Numbered from the stretch's first letter, positions 44,499-55,502 are shown. The stretch is DNA of 64,000 bases from Brevibacterium sp. CCUG 69071 (GCF_021023135.1 NZ_PGFV01000006.1:62001-126000), one strand, 5' to 3'. Notes: generated from the letters alone by a model not told the origin. Numbers and translations are program-made.

Positions 44499-45176
44499 TC
44501 AGCGGGCGCGGTTGCGCATACGCTCCATGTCGAGGATGACGACCGAGCGCGCCTCGAGGCGGATGAACCCGCGGGCGGCGAAGTCGGCCAGAGCCTTGTT
44601 CACGGTCTCACGGGAAGCGCCGACGAGCTGCGCGAGCTCTTCCTGAGTGAGGTCGTGGGCGACGAGGACACCGTCCGGAGCCGGCTTCGAGAAGCGGGAG
44701 GCCAGGTCGAGCAGAGCCTTGGCGACACGACCGGGAACATCGGAGAACACGAGGTCGCCGACGGTCTCATTCGTCCGGCGCAGACGCTGAGCCAGGGCCT
44801 TGAGCAGGTTCATCCCGGCCTGCGGGCGATCCTTGAGCCAGGTGGTCAGGTCCTCGTGCTTGAGGCTGAGCAGCTCGGACTGGGAGACCGCGGTGACGGT
44901 GGTGGACCGTGGACCCGGATCGAAGAGGCTGAGCTCGCCGATGATCTCGCCCGGTCCCACGACGGAGAGCAGGTTCTCACGGCCGTCGGAGGACTCACGG
45001 CCGATCTTGAGCTTGCCCGTGGAGACGATGTAGAGCTCATCGCCGGCCTCGCCCTCGTGGAACAGCGCGGTTCCCCGACGGAGACTCCGCGGGTTCATGA
45101 ACTTCATCAATGCGCTGGTGGCCTCATCGTCCAAACCTGCGAAGAGCGTCGCGCCCCGCACAACTTCAATGTCCAC
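44499..45176 (-). CDS. crp: Crp/Fnr family global regulator (GlxR/Rv3676-like)
   Basis: 225 residues from GTG 45176, which has AAGGAGG seven bases upstream. The N-terminus is a cyclic nucleotide-binding domain (LFHEGEAGDELYIVSTGKLKI, PGEIIGELSLFDPGPRSTTVTA with the phosphate-binding Arg). The C-terminal HTH reads LTQEELAQLVGASRETVNKALADFAARGFIRLE. It corresponds to Rv3676/GlxR, the cAMP-responsive regulator of central metabolism. In this window acs is a plausible target. A frame to 45206 exists but is not supported by a site. Confidence 0.93.
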   Translation of the reverse strand: MDIEVVRGATLFAGLDDEATSALMKFMNPRSLRRGTALFHEGEAGDELYIVSTGKLKIGRESSDGRENLLSVVGPGEIIGELSLFDPGPRSTTVTAVSQSELLSLKHEDLTTWLKDRPQAGMNLLKALAQRLRRTNETVGDLVFSDVPGRVAKALLDLASRFSKPAPDGVLVAHDLTQEELAQLVGASRETVNKALADFAARGFIRLEARSVVILDMERMRNRAR

Positions 45177-45343
45177 TGTGTCCTCCTTGTCGTGGTAATC
45201 ACACATAAATCTACCTGGTCAACGGTATCGATACCAGCAAAGACGCGGGAGTGTGGCTGACTATTGGGAAACAAGGAGATCTGCCGGGTCCGTGTGAGGT
45301 GGGTGACTGCGGAAATCACAGCCACGGATTAGGATGGGGAATC

Positions 45344-46090
45344 GTGTTGACGGTGGCCGAGAAGAGTGCGCGGAAGTTCGCCAGGGAGACCCCTTTGGGC
45401 CGGACTCGGCGTGCCCGGAAGATCAATCGCATCCTCGCCGAGGTCTATCCCAACGCCGAATGCGAACTCGACTTCGCCACTCCGTTCCAGCTGCTCGTGG
45501 CCACCGTGCTCTCCGCCCAGACCACGGACATCCGCGTCAATGCGGTCACTCCGGGCCTCTTCCGGGCCTTTCCTGACGCCCACGCACTGGCGGTGGCCAA
45601 CCTTGTCGAGGTCGAGGAGCTCATCCGCTCCACCGGCTTCTACCGGGCCAAGGCCCGCAACATCGTCAAGCTCGCGAACGAACTCGTCGACGAATACGAC
45701 GGAATCGTGCCCGACACAATGGACCAACTCGTCAAACTCGCCGGCGTTGGACGCAAGACCGCGAACGTCGTCCTCGGCAACGCCTTCGACACCCCGGGAC
45801 TGACCGTGGACACCCACATGGGGCGCCTGGCCCGCCGGTTCGGCTGGACCGAGGAGACCGACGCCGTAAAAGCCGAACACGACATCGCCGCCCTGTTCCC
45901 GACCAGCGAACTCACCCTCCTCTCGCATCGGGTGATCTTCCACGGCCGCCGCATCTGCCACTCCCGCAGGCCCGCCTGCGGAGCCTGCCCGCTCACGGCC
46001 GTATGCCCGTCCTTCGGCATCGGCGAACTCGACCCGGACAAGGCTCGGGACATGCTGAGATTCGAAATGGCCCCCGAGGCGACGGCATGA
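45344..46090 (+). CDS. nth: Endonuclease III
   Basis: 248 residues. The helix-hairpin-helix LVKLAGVGRKTANVVLGNAF carries the catalytic Lys and VDTHMGRLARR the catalytic Asp. The 4Fe-4S Cys are present as C-x6-C-x2-C-x5-C (CHSRRPACGACPLTAVC). It excises oxidised pyrimidines and cuts abasic sites. GTG 45344 has AGGATGGGG upstream; GTG 45353 is possible. It faces crp, as Rv3674c lies near Rv3676 in mycobacteria. ATGA joins it to the next gene. Confidence 0.95.
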   Translation: MLTVAEKSARKFARETPLGRTRRARKINRILAEVYPNAECELDFATPFQLLVATVLSAQTTDIRVNAVTPGLFRAFPDAHALAVANLVEVEELIRSTGFYRAKARNIVKLANELVDEYDGIVPDTMDQLVKLAGVGRKTANVVLGNAFDTPGLTVDTHMGRLARRFGWTEETDAVKAEHDIAALFPTSELTLLSHRVIFHGRRICHSRRPACGACPLTAVCPSFGIGELDPDKARDMLRFEMAPEATA

Positions 46091-46821
46091 GTGCTGAGGC
46101 TCTCGGCGGGACTCCCGCGCACGACCCCGAGGTTCGGGACCGTGCCCTGCGGGCGCAGCTGAGCGAGCTTGCTGACTCCCACGGGTCCCCGCTGTGGCTG
46201 CGTCGTTCGAAGGCTCCAGGTGCGGTGACCGCCCGAGACGCCGCCGTGCTCATGCTCTTCGGTCGTGGCGGGACACCCCGCACCGAGGCGGGAGAAGCAG
46301 AGCTCACGCGACTGTCCGGACTCGGCGTCGAGGACGTCGACATCGTCCTCCTCCAGCGTGCGGCGACCCTGCGCCACCATCCGGGGCAGGTCGCCTTCCC
46401 CGGGGGCGGGCGCGACCCCGAGGATGCCTCGCTGACGGCCGCCGCTCTGCGTGAGGCCGAGGAGGAGGCGGGCATCGTCCCCGACTCCGTCGACGTGCTC
46501 GGGCAGATGGATCCGCTCTACATCCCCGTCAGCAAGTTCGAGGTCACCCCCGTCATCGGTCATTGGGTCAGGCCCGGAGCGGTGCAGGTGATGGACGAAC
46601 GTGAGTCCTACTCCGTCTATCGGGTGGCGATCGCAGACCTCGTCGCCCCGGCCAACCGCGGCACCTTCGCCCGACCCGATCTCAAGATCTCGACTCCGGC
46701 CTTCGACGTCGGAGTGCTCAAGGTGTGGGGCTTCACCGCCGGCATTCTCGACTTCGCCCTCGACCGACTCGGCTGGTCGGCGGCGTGGGACACCGCGATG
46801 CCGATCGACATCGACTTCTGA
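46087..46821 (+). CDS. Nudix CoA pyrophosphatase-like hydrolase
   Basis: 244 residues. Intact Nudix box GGGRDPEDASLTAAALREAEEEAGI and the preceding coenzyme A motif LRHHPGQVAFPG mark the NUDT7/8-like CoA pyrophosphatase group, which cleaves CoA to phosphopantetheine and adenosine diphosphate. It contrasts with the degenerate Nudix protein 3 kb away. It corresponds to Rv3672c, next to nth, with which it overlaps by four bases. The MarP serine protease often next in other actinobacteria is not found. Confidence 0.9.
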   Translation: MSAEALGGTPAHDPEVRDRALRAQLSELADSHGSPLWLRRSKAPGAVTARDAAVLMLFGRGGTPRTEAGEAELTRLSGLGVEDVDIVLLQRAATLRHHPGQVAFPGGGRDPEDASLTAAALREAEEEAGIVPDSVDVLGQMDPLYIPVSKFEVTPVIGHWVRPGAVQVMDERESYSVYRVAIADLVAPANRGTFARPDLKISTPAFDVGVLKVWGFTAGILDFALDRLGWSAAWDTAMPIDIDF

Positions 46822-46959
46822 CTCGCCGAGGTGGTCCCGGGTGAGCGTGTCACCGCCGTCCCGCTTTGGCCGCGAATAGTCGGGCTGCCCAGATCACGGC
46901 GATGCCGAGGATCACCGCGCACCAGGCGGCCGCGAGCGTGCCCGCCGAATGAATGCACG

Positions 46960-46991
46960 GACGGCGCCGAACCCGAAGGTTCGACGCCGTC
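46960..46991. terminator. Hairpin between CoA pyrophosphatase and holin-like genes
   Basis: GACGGCGCCGAACC at 46960 onward pairs with GGTTCGACGCCGTC ending 46991 with one mismatch and a short loop, between two convergent genes. The 130 bases before it hold no convincing gene. Confidence 0.7.
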
Positions 46992-47018
46992 TGTGTCGCT
47001 CTGCTGTGCGGGTGTCCC

Positions 47019-47426
47019 TCAGTAACGGGGTCCCGAGGGGTTCTTCACGGCCCGTTTGACGGATGCGACCAGGGACTTGGCCGAATCGATGGCCGTGCCC
47101 GGAACCGGGTTGCCCTTCTTGAACAGGGGCAGTGCGATGAGCACGAGGATGATCGCGAGGACGGCGAGGATGCCGAAGATGATGAGGAAGCTTCCCCACC
47201 ACGGCCAGCCGAGTCCCTCATGGAAGGCCGCTGCTCCCGCGAAGATCACCATGAACGAGGACAGGAACAGGAAGAACAGGGCGACGACGGCCAGTCCGGC
47301 ACCGATGCCCAGGTTCTTCGCTCCGGCCGTCGCCTCGGCCTTGGCCAGGGCGATCTCTTCCTCGGCGATCGCTTTGGAATCGTCGCCGATGCCTTTGATC
47401 AGTTCGCTGATCGACCTTTCGGCCAT
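47019..47426 (-). CDS. Holin-X/DUF1469-type membrane protein
   Basis: 135 residues: an amphipathic N-terminus (ISELIKGIGDDSKAIAEEEIALAKAEATAGAKN), two long membrane helices (about 43-70 and 77-103) and a basic tail (SAKSLVASVKRAVKNP). This is the actinobacterial Holin-X/YqjE-like family. Despite the name there is no phage context and the role is unknown. It lies ahead of acs in many actinobacteria. Confidence 0.82.
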   Translation of the reverse strand: MAERSISELIKGIGDDSKAIAEEEIALAKAEATAGAKNLGIGAGLAVVALFFLFLSSFMVIFAGAAAFHEGLGWPWWGSFLIIFGILAVLAIILVLIALPLFKKGNPVPGTAIDSAKSLVASVKRAVKNPSGPRY

Positions 47427-47530
47427 GAGTGCTCCTATCGACAGGAAAGTGGACTATCTGACTCAAGAGTAGTCTGATCGGACCCGGTCACCAAAGAGGT
47501 GTCGGGCGAACTGTCGAAAAACCCGCTTGT

Positions 47531-49468
<1,938 letters not shown>

Positions 49469-49794
49469 TTTTCCCTCCGGCTTCTTTGGTGGATCGAAAA
49501 TTCTAGTTGCACTGTATACCCGCGATGGGTGCTCGGGTCACCCCGATCCGAGCGATGAGCGGGGGAAGTGGGGGTAGCCGTCGCGCCCCGAATGTGCTAC
49601 ACGCCACATTTCCGTTCCTCCCTGGTCTCGCCGAAGTGGTCGGGACCGGTGCGTGCGCACCTGACAGAGAGCACAGAATGGGTGCATCGGCAGGTTCTGT
49701 TCTGCAAGGATGGGGTCAGAGTCTGTCAGGATGGACACTGCACAGACACAGGAATGTCGATGACCCTGTCCCCAAGATCGAGTGGAGTTAAGCG
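49469..49794. other. 326-base divergent intergenic region acs / membrane protein
   Basis: No gene is credible. It contains the acs promoter (AT-rich GAAAATTCTAGTTGCAC near 49495-49511), a GlxR/Crp-like palindrome at 49593-49608 and, near its right end, the ribosome binding site (GTGGAG) of the gene at 49795. Confidence 0.6.
49593..49608. promoter_or_regulatory. Candidate Crp/GlxR operator in the acs upstream region
   Basis: TGTGCTACACGCCACA has the two outer half-sites TGTG and CACA at the spacing of the GlxR/Crp consensus (TGTGANNTANNTCACA). The inner A/T positions do not match. It lies 125 bases upstream of the acs ATG and 187 bases upstream of the other gene. Confidence 0.45.
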
Positions 49795-52398
49795 ATGAGT
49801 TCGCCGCAGCATCCAACCGGATCCGGACCACAGCCGTGGCACGATCAGCCCTCGCAGCATCCCGGCGGAACCGGCCAGCCTCCGGCCGGACAGAATCCGA
49901 GCTTCGGCCCGGGCCCCGGTCAGTACGGCTCGGCTCCGAGTCCCGCCTACGGTTCGAACCCGGGCCCCTATGGTTCGGCACCCGGCCCCTACGGCTCGGG
50001 TCCGGGAGCCCAGAACCCTGGGCCGGCAGGATCTGCACCGGCCGGCTACGGTTCCGGACCGGGTCCCTACGGTTCGGGTCCGGGTCCCTATGGTTCCGCT
50101 CCAGGTCCCTACGGTTCTGCTCCCGGCCAGTTCGGTGCGGCGCCGCAGAAGCGCCCCCGCACGGGACCGGGTCTGCTCGGACCGCTGACGCTGCGCGACC
50201 TGTTCATCCTCTTCGCGGGACTGCTCGCGTTCATCGCTCTGTTCGTGCCCTTCCGGAAATACAGCTTCGAGACGTACACGCTGTGGCACTGGAACGTCGG
50301 TGACATGGGTTCGCTGGTCTTCACCGTGCTGGGGATCCTGCTCATCTCGGCGGCTGTGCTCGTCAACAAGCTCGGCAATGGTCGTCTGCGCGTCGGTTCG
50401 CTCAGCCTCGACCAGTTCATCTCGGTCGTCTCCGCAGCGGCATTCACCTATGCCTTCATCGATCTGCTCACCGCTGCCGTCTTCTGGCACGTCGGTGCCT
50501 ACCTCGCCTTCTTCGCCTCCCTGATCGCGTTCTTCGCCGGAGTGTTCACGATGCTTCCCTTCTTCGCGAAGGAATTTTCCATCCGTGAGGAGAGTCCCTC
50601 GCATCCGAAGGCCCGCGTCGTTGCCCAGCGTTCGCCGCACCCGGCGCCGGTGGCGCACATGCCCGGGGACACCCCCGGCTTCGGCGGACCTTCCGGCGCA
50701 CCGCAGTCCGGACCCGGACCGCAGGGTCACGGTCAGCAGGGAACCGGACAGCAGGGGCCCGGTCAGCAGGGGCAGCCCGGTTTCGCTCAGCCCGGTCAGC
50801 CCGGCCAGGCTGGTGGGCCAGGTCAGTTCGGCGGACAGGACCAGCCCGGAACCCACGGTCAGCCGGGGGGATCCGAGCAGTTTGCTCAGCCGGACGGTCA
50901 GAACCAGCCCGGCCCATTCGGTCAGGAACACGGTCAGTTCGGTCAGCAGCCCGGCCAACCGGGACAGGCCGAGCAGCCGGTCGAGACCGCAGCCGAGAAC
51001 CCCTACGCCCCGCCTGAGCAGCGCAGGGAATCCTCGTCGAGCTCCTTCGCACCTCCGGCCGAGACCGGACAGGGAGTCGGGGGTGACCAGCCGGTCCAGA
51101 GCACCGGGTCGGGTCAGACCTACCTCGGAGCCTCGGACCCCCAGGATCCGAAGCACACGCAGAGCGAGCCGACTCAGACCTTCGGCTTCGGCGCACACAG
51201 TGCACAGGCCGCACCGTCGGCATCCGATCCCGCGTCTGCCGCCGACTCCTCGGTGACCTCGACCTCCGCCGAGGCGAGCCCCGAGTCATCCGCAGCCGCG
51301 GACTCCCGATCCGGTGACGATTCGGCTGCGAATTCCGAGCGCCCAAGTGCTGGGGCCGGCGCGGCCGCCGGTGTCGGGGCTCTCGGTGCCGGAGCCGTGA
51401 TCGCCGGTGCCGCCTCGGCGGACTCGGATTCCGATGCACCTGTCTCCGACTCGAGCGTCTCCGCCTCTGATTCGCCCGCGTCCGACTCCGAGGCCGAGCG
51501 TCACCGGGGTCGGCATGCCGCCCCCGACGACGCAACGACATCGCAGCCGGGCGCCGCAGCCGATGATCGAGACGCACGGTCGAACGACCGCGGTGAGGAG
51601 CCCGCTGGGAGCAGCGCTGTCACCTCGGGCGAGCACAGCTCGCTGGCCTCGAAGGTCAATGCGCCCGAGCCCGAGGTCACCGCGACCGGCGGCGAGCGCT
51701 CCGAGGCCGGGGCAGACAGCTCCGAGGCCGCAGCCAACGGTGAGAAATCCGAGACCACCGATGCGGACGGACGCGGGCCGAACGACAACGTCCGCTCGAC
51801 CGAAGCCACCGTCGTCAGCAGCCCGGCCGAAGCCGAATCGGGTGAGGCGCGGTCGGTCGCTCAGGAGCGCGCCGATGCGAACGGGGACACCGTGCCTGAG
51901 AGCTCGGAGCCGACGCAGTATGTTCCCGTCGGACGGTACGGAAACGGCGCGGACTCCCGGTCGGACCGTTCCGAGTCTGCCGAGCAGTCCGCGCGTTCAG
52001 CACAGACCGACCGCGCGCAGCAGCCTGAAGGTTCCGCACAGCAGCCTGAGGGCTCCGCACAGCCCGAGGTCTCGGATCAGGAGACAATGAAGCAGACGGC
52101 AGTCGATGCGGAACCGGTGAGGAATGTCTCCGGTGACGATCAGGGCAACCGCGGTGCGGACTCTGAGGGATCCGACGGCGAGCGGGAGGACGGCGGTCGC
52201 CCGATTATCCAGGCCTTCTGGTTCGCCGTTCCCGAACCCCGCGAAGCCGTGGATCCGACCACCGGAATGCCGGTGTTCACGATCTACCCGGGGGACTGGT
52301 ACCTCAGCCTCGAGGACAACGGCTCCTGGTTCAAGGTCCGCGACTCCGAGGGACGCGAAGGACTCCTGCGCAACATCGACGGAATCCAGCGCGGCTGA
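49795..52398 (+). CDS. Large disordered membrane protein, C-terminal SH3-like domain, unknown
   Basis: 867 residues, no recognised family. Residues about 1-120 are a Pro/Gly/Ser/Tyr-rich stretch with repeats of GPYGSGPG/APGPYG. Four membrane helices follow at about 135-255 (DLFILFAGLLAFIALFVPF; SLVFTVLGILLISAAVLV). A Gln/Gly/Pro-rich and then Ser/Glu/Ala-rich disordered region runs to about 800. The last 65 residues form a compact domain (PIIQAFWFAVPEPREAVDP, PGDWYLSLEDNGSWFKVRD, LRNIDGIQRG) with an SH3-like look. A GTGGAG site precedes the ATG. It lies next to the Tad locus but is not clearly part of it. Confidence 0.78.
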   Translation: MSSPQHPTGSGPQPWHDQPSQHPGGTGQPPAGQNPSFGPGPGQYGSAPSPAYGSNPGPYGSAPGPYGSGPGAQNPGPAGSAPAGYGSGPGPYGSGPGPYGSAPGPYGSAPGQFGAAPQKRPRTGPGLLGPLTLRDLFILFAGLLAFIALFVPFRKYSFETYTLWHWNVGDMGSLVFTVLGILLISAAVLVNKLGNGRLRVGSLSLDQFISVVSAAAFTYAFIDLLTAAVFWHVGAYLAFFASLIAFFAGVFTMLPFFAKEFSIREESPSHPKARVVAQRSPHPAPVAHMPGDTPGFGGPSGAPQSGPGPQGHGQQGTGQQGPGQQGQPGFAQPGQPGQAGGPGQFGGQDQPGTHGQPGGSEQFAQPDGQNQPGPFGQEHGQFGQQPGQPGQAEQPVETAAENPYAPPEQRRESSSSSFAPPAETGQGVGGDQPVQSTGSGQTYLGASDPQDPKHTQSEPTQTFGFGAHSAQAAPSASDPASAADSSVTSTSAEASPESSAAADSRSGDDSAANSERPSAGAGAAAGVGALGAGAVIAGAASADSDSDAPVSDSSVSASDSPASDSEAERHRGRHAAPDDATTSQPGAAADDRDARSNDRGEEPAGSSAVTSGEHSSLASKVNAPEPEVTATGGERSEAGADSSEAAANGEKSETTDADGRGPNDNVRSTEATVVSSPAEAESGEARSVAQERADANGDTVPESSEPTQYVPVGRYGNGADSRSDRSESAEQSARSAQTDRAQQPEGSAQQPEGSAQPEVSDQETMKQTAVDAEPVRNVSGDDQGNRGADSEGSDGEREDGGRPIIQAFWFAVPEPREAVDPTTGMPVFTIYPGDWYLSLEDNGSWFKVRDSEGREGLLRNIDGIQRG

Positions 52399-52527
52399 GA
52401 CCGCAGCCGACTCTCGCTCTGCGCCTGTGGATGCAGGTCGGCCGGCATGAACCCGAATGCTCGGGCTGAGGCCGCCGCAACGGCACACCAGGGCCGCTGA
52501 GCAGGAAAGACAGCGGCATCGACGTCG

Positions 52528-52568
52528 AAGGGCGTCTCCTGTGACTCGAACTCACAGGAGGCGCCCTT
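52528..52568 (+). terminator. Terminator between the disordered membrane protein gene and ssd
   Basis: AAGGGCGTCTCCTGTGA (52528-52544) pairs with TCACAGGAGGCGCCCTT (52552-52568) with one G-T pair, giving a 17-bp stem over seven bases. Confidence 0.75.
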
Positions 52569-52636
52569 TGCGCATCCCATCCACAGGCACCCGTTCGTCC
52601 CTGTTGCGACCACTGCGTGCGGGGCACGCTGTGAGC

Positions 52637-53644
52637 ATGCAGGTAGCCCTCATCACCGACCTCGGTGCGATCACCGAAGAATGCGCCCGAGTCGCCGAAA
52701 GCATCGGAGTCACACTCACGGTGCTGCCCCCGGACTCCGGCGGCTGGCAATCGGCCTCGCTCATCCTCCTCGGCGAGGACGTGCGCGAGGCCCCGGCCAC
52801 GGACCATGCCGACCGCATCCTCGTCGTCCTCGACGGCGACGAACAGGGATCGGCCTGGAAACGGGCGGCCCACCTCGGCGCGGATCAGCTGGCGGTGCTG
52901 CCCTCTGCCGCGGAATGGCTGAGCGGGCGGATGATCGCAGCCATCGAACCGCCGACCGCTCCCGGTGTCACCGTCGGGGTCGTCGCCGGATGCGGGGGAG
53001 CCGGAGCCTCGGTCCTCTCCTGTGCCCTGGCCAGACGTGCCGGACCCGATGTCGACACGGTCCTCGTCGACGCCGACCCGCTGGGCGGAGGGCTCGACCT
53101 CGTCCTCGGGGCCGAACAGGTGCCCGGCCCGCGCTGGGCCGACCTCAGCGCCTCTCGCGGACAGCTGCGCCCCTCGACCCTGGCTCAGGCTCTGCCCCGT
53201 CACGAAGGCCTCGCGATCCTGTCCTGGGGACGAGATGACACCCTCGATCTCGACCCGGACGTCTTCGACGACTTCCTCGCCGCAGCCGGGCAGGCCTTCG
53301 AACTCGTCATCGTCGACCTGCCCCGCCACGCCCCACCGCAGTGGACGCGCCGCTGCCACCACGTGCTCCTCGTCTCCCCGGGCCGGGTCCGCTCGGCCGT
53401 CGCCGCCTCCCAAGTCGCCAAACGTCTGTCCCAATCCCATCCCGACGTCCGACTCGTCGTCCGCGACACCGGTGCCGGGGGCCTCGATGCCGAGCTGCTC
53501 GCCGATTCCATCGGTCTGAGTCTCGCCGGCAGCATCCGCGACGATCGGGGACTCTCGGCCGCCGTCGACCGTGGTGAGGGCATCCCCGGCGGTGCCCGCC
53601 TGGGCAGACTCGTCGACCGCCTGCTCGGGGAGTGGGTGGAATGA
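52637..53644 (+). CDS. ssd: Ssd/CpaE-like ATPase of the Tad locus (TIGR03815)
   Basis: 335 residues. An N-terminal receiver-like part is followed by a MinD/ParA-type domain: VGVVAGCGGAGASVLSCALARR in place of a full Walker A (the Lys is absent), VDTVLVDADPLGGGLDLVLG, and VIVDLPRH. This is the helicase/secretion-neighbourhood CpaE-like protein, Rv3660c in M. tuberculosis. It is thought to localise the Tad machinery and influences septation there. ATG 52637 chosen; GTG 52631 is possible. It overlaps tadA by four bases. Confidence 0.87.
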   Translation: MQVALITDLGAITEECARVAESIGVTLTVLPPDSGGWQSASLILLGEDVREAPATDHADRILVVLDGDEQGSAWKRAAHLGADQLAVLPSAAEWLSGRMIAAIEPPTAPGVTVGVVAGCGGAGASVLSCALARRAGPDVDTVLVDADPLGGGLDLVLGAEQVPGPRWADLSASRGQLRPSTLAQALPRHEGLAILSWGRDDTLDLDPDVFDDFLAAAGQAFELVIVDLPRHAPPQWTRRCHHVLLVSPGRVRSAVAASQVAKRLSQSHPDVRLVVRDTGAGGLDAELLADSIGLSLAGSIRDDRGLSAAVDRGEGIPGGARLGRLVDRLLGEWVE

Positions 53645-54810
53645 GCGAATGGCTCGATGCCTCCCTCGTCGCCGAGGTCCGTAAGACCCTGCTGGACGAT
53701 CCCGGGCCGGTGACCACGGCCGCCGTCGCCGAGGCGGTCCGCCGGACCGGACGGGTGCTCGGCTCCAGCGCCCTCCTCGAGCTTGTGACCAGGCTGTCCG
53801 CGCAGCTGTCCGGGGCGGGACCCCTGCAGTCCGTGCTCGAGGTCCCGGACACCACCGACGTCTTCGTCAACGGGCCGCGGGAGATCTTCGCCGACACCGG
53901 CTCGGGTCCCGAGCTGCTCGACCTGTCCCTGGGCTCCGAGGAGGAGGTGCGGTCCCTGGCCGTGCGTTTGGCGGCGCTCGGCGGTCGCAGGCTCGACGAT
54001 TCGAGTCCCTTCGTCGATGTCCGCCTCCCCGACGGGGTGCGGATGAACGCGATCGTCCCGCCGATCTCCGGGGACCACACCTCGATCTCCTTCCGCGTGC
54101 CCAAACGCTCCGGCTTCAGCTTCGCCCAGCTGCAGGACGATGGCTTCATCCCCGGCGAACTCGGCGAGATCCTCACCGAGGCGGTGTGCTCGCGGGCGAA
54201 CATCCTCATCTCGGGTGGGACCGGTACGGGGAAGACCGTTCTTCTCGGTGCCCTGCTCGGTCTCGTCGAATCCGGTCAGCGCCTCGTCATCGTCGAGGAC
54301 TCCAGGGAGCTCATCGTCGCCCACTCCCATATCGTCCAGCTCGCGGCCCGCCAGGCCAATGTCGAGGGCGGCGGCGAAGTGACGCTGACCGACCTGGTGC
54401 GCAACGCCCTGCGGATGCGGCCCGACCGCCTCGTCGTCGGGGAGTGCCGCGGTGCCGAGGTCCGTGACATGCTCACGGCGCTCAACACCGGGCATGAGGG
54501 CGGATGCGCGACGATCCACGCGAACACCGCCGATGCGGTGCCGAGCCGGGTGGCGGCCCTCGGTGCACTGGCGAATATGAGCCCGCAGGCGGTGTTCTCC
54601 CAGTTCTCAACCGCCATCGACCTCGTCATCCACCTCCGTCGGGTCGGGCCCGATCGAGGGATCACCGAATTGGCGATCCCGACCAGGGTCAGCGCCGAGG
54701 GTGTGGTGATGGAACCGGTGTGGGGACGTGCCTCACCCCAAGCGGAGGGCACCTTCAACCGCCGTGCTCTCGCCCGGTTCGAGGCCGTGCTCGAACAGAA
54801 GGCCGCCTGA
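53641..54810 (+). CDS. tadA: Tad secretion ATPase TadA/CpaF
   Basis: 389 residues. Secretion ATPase motifs: Walker A SGGTGTGKTVLLGALLG, Asp box VIVEDSRELI, Walker B region PDRLVVGECRGAEVRDMLTALNTGHEGG, and a His box in CATIHANTAD. It powers assembly of Flp-type pili. It overlaps ssd (ATGA) and the next gene (TGATG), forming an operon. Confidence 0.93.
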   Translation: MSEWLDASLVAEVRKTLLDDPGPVTTAAVAEAVRRTGRVLGSSALLELVTRLSAQLSGAGPLQSVLEVPDTTDVFVNGPREIFADTGSGPELLDLSLGSEEEVRSLAVRLAALGGRRLDDSSPFVDVRLPDGVRMNAIVPPISGDHTSISFRVPKRSGFSFAQLQDDGFIPGELGEILTEAVCSRANILISGGTGTGKTVLLGALLGLVESGQRLVIVEDSRELIVAHSHIVQLAARQANVEGGGEVTLTDLVRNALRMRPDRLVVGECRGAEVRDMLTALNTGHEGGCATIHANTADAVPSRVAALGALANMSPQAVFSQFSTAIDLVIHLRRVGPDRGITELAIPTRVSAEGVVMEPVWGRASPQAEGTFNRRALARFEAVLEQKAA

Positions 54811-55502
54811 TGCTCACCGTCCTCGCCGTGCTCCTGGCCGTGAGCATCATTCTCAGTGCCCCGCTCGATCCCACCCGCAGGCTGCGCGAGCTGCTGCCGG
54901 CGGCAGGCGGCGGAAATGACGTCGGCGTCGGGGGCGGTGGCCGTCGTGGGCGCGCCCGACGGCAGGATCCCGAACAGGAGAAGCTGTGGGCCATCGGCAC
55001 CGTCGAGAACGCCGCACATCTGCTCAAGGTGGGCATGACTCCGCAGGCGGTGATGGCGACCCTGAGCCGGCAGAACGAGGATCTGGGTCCGATCTCACGG
55101 GCGATCTCGCTGGGGGAGGAGCCTGGGCGGGCCATCGTCACCCGCAGTTCCGCTCTGCCGCCGGCCGCCGCCGAGGTGATGGCGGGCATGGCGGCGGTGT
55201 GGACCGTGTCCGAACGTTCGGGGGCGCCCGCGGCCGACATGATCCTCCGCTATGCCGCGGCCCAACGGGACGCTCTCGACGCCGACCGGGAGAGGCGGAT
55301 CGCGATGGCGGGGCCCAGGTCCACGGTGCGGGTGCTCAGCTGGCTGCCGCTCATCGGCGTCGGACTCGGACTGCTCATCGGCGTCCGACCCGCCGAGCTG
55401 ATCGCGGGACTGCCCGGTCAGCTGAGCGTCGGTCTCGGACTGCTGCTCTACATCCTCGGCCGCTGGTGGATGACGGCGATGATGCGAAGCGCCGAGCGGT
55501 GA
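54810..55502 (+). CDS. tadB: TadB-like inner-membrane protein (type II secretion F domain)
   Basis: 230 residues. N-terminal membrane segment, then a T2SSF-type cytoplasmic domain (AAEVMAGMAAVWTVSERSGAPAADMILRYA) and two membrane helices at the C-terminus (LSWLPLIGVGLGLLIGV; QLSVGLGLLLYILGRWW). It is the platform protein on which TadA acts. Gly-rich linker near residue 34. The assignment to TadB rather than TadC rests on order. Confidence 0.83.
   Translation: MLTVLAVLLAVSIILSAPLDPTRRLRELLPAAGGGNDVGVGGGGRRGRARRQDPEQEKLWAIGTVENAAHLLKVGMTPQAVMATLSRQNEDLGPISRAISLGEEPGRAIVTRSSALPPAAAEVMAGMAAVWTVSERSGAPAADMILRYAAAQRDALDADRERRIAMAGPRSTVRVLSWLPLIGVGLGLLIGVRPAELIAGLPGQLSVGLGLLLYILGRWWMTAMMRSAER

Noticed and set aside
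45177..45343. Crp autoregulatory site between crp and nth
   Set aside because: Isolated TCACA and TGTGA half-sites occur, but none pairs at the 16-base spacing of the consensus.
46850..46945. Minus-strand peptide resembling a membrane segment (AAAWCAVILGIAVIWAARLF)
   Set aside because: The frame has no ATG, GTG or TTG upstream of the hydrophobic run. At most it is a gene remnant.
47019..47426. Phage holin or prophage remnant
   Set aside because: The protein belongs to a chromosomal actinobacterial membrane family near acs, and no other phage genes are in the window.
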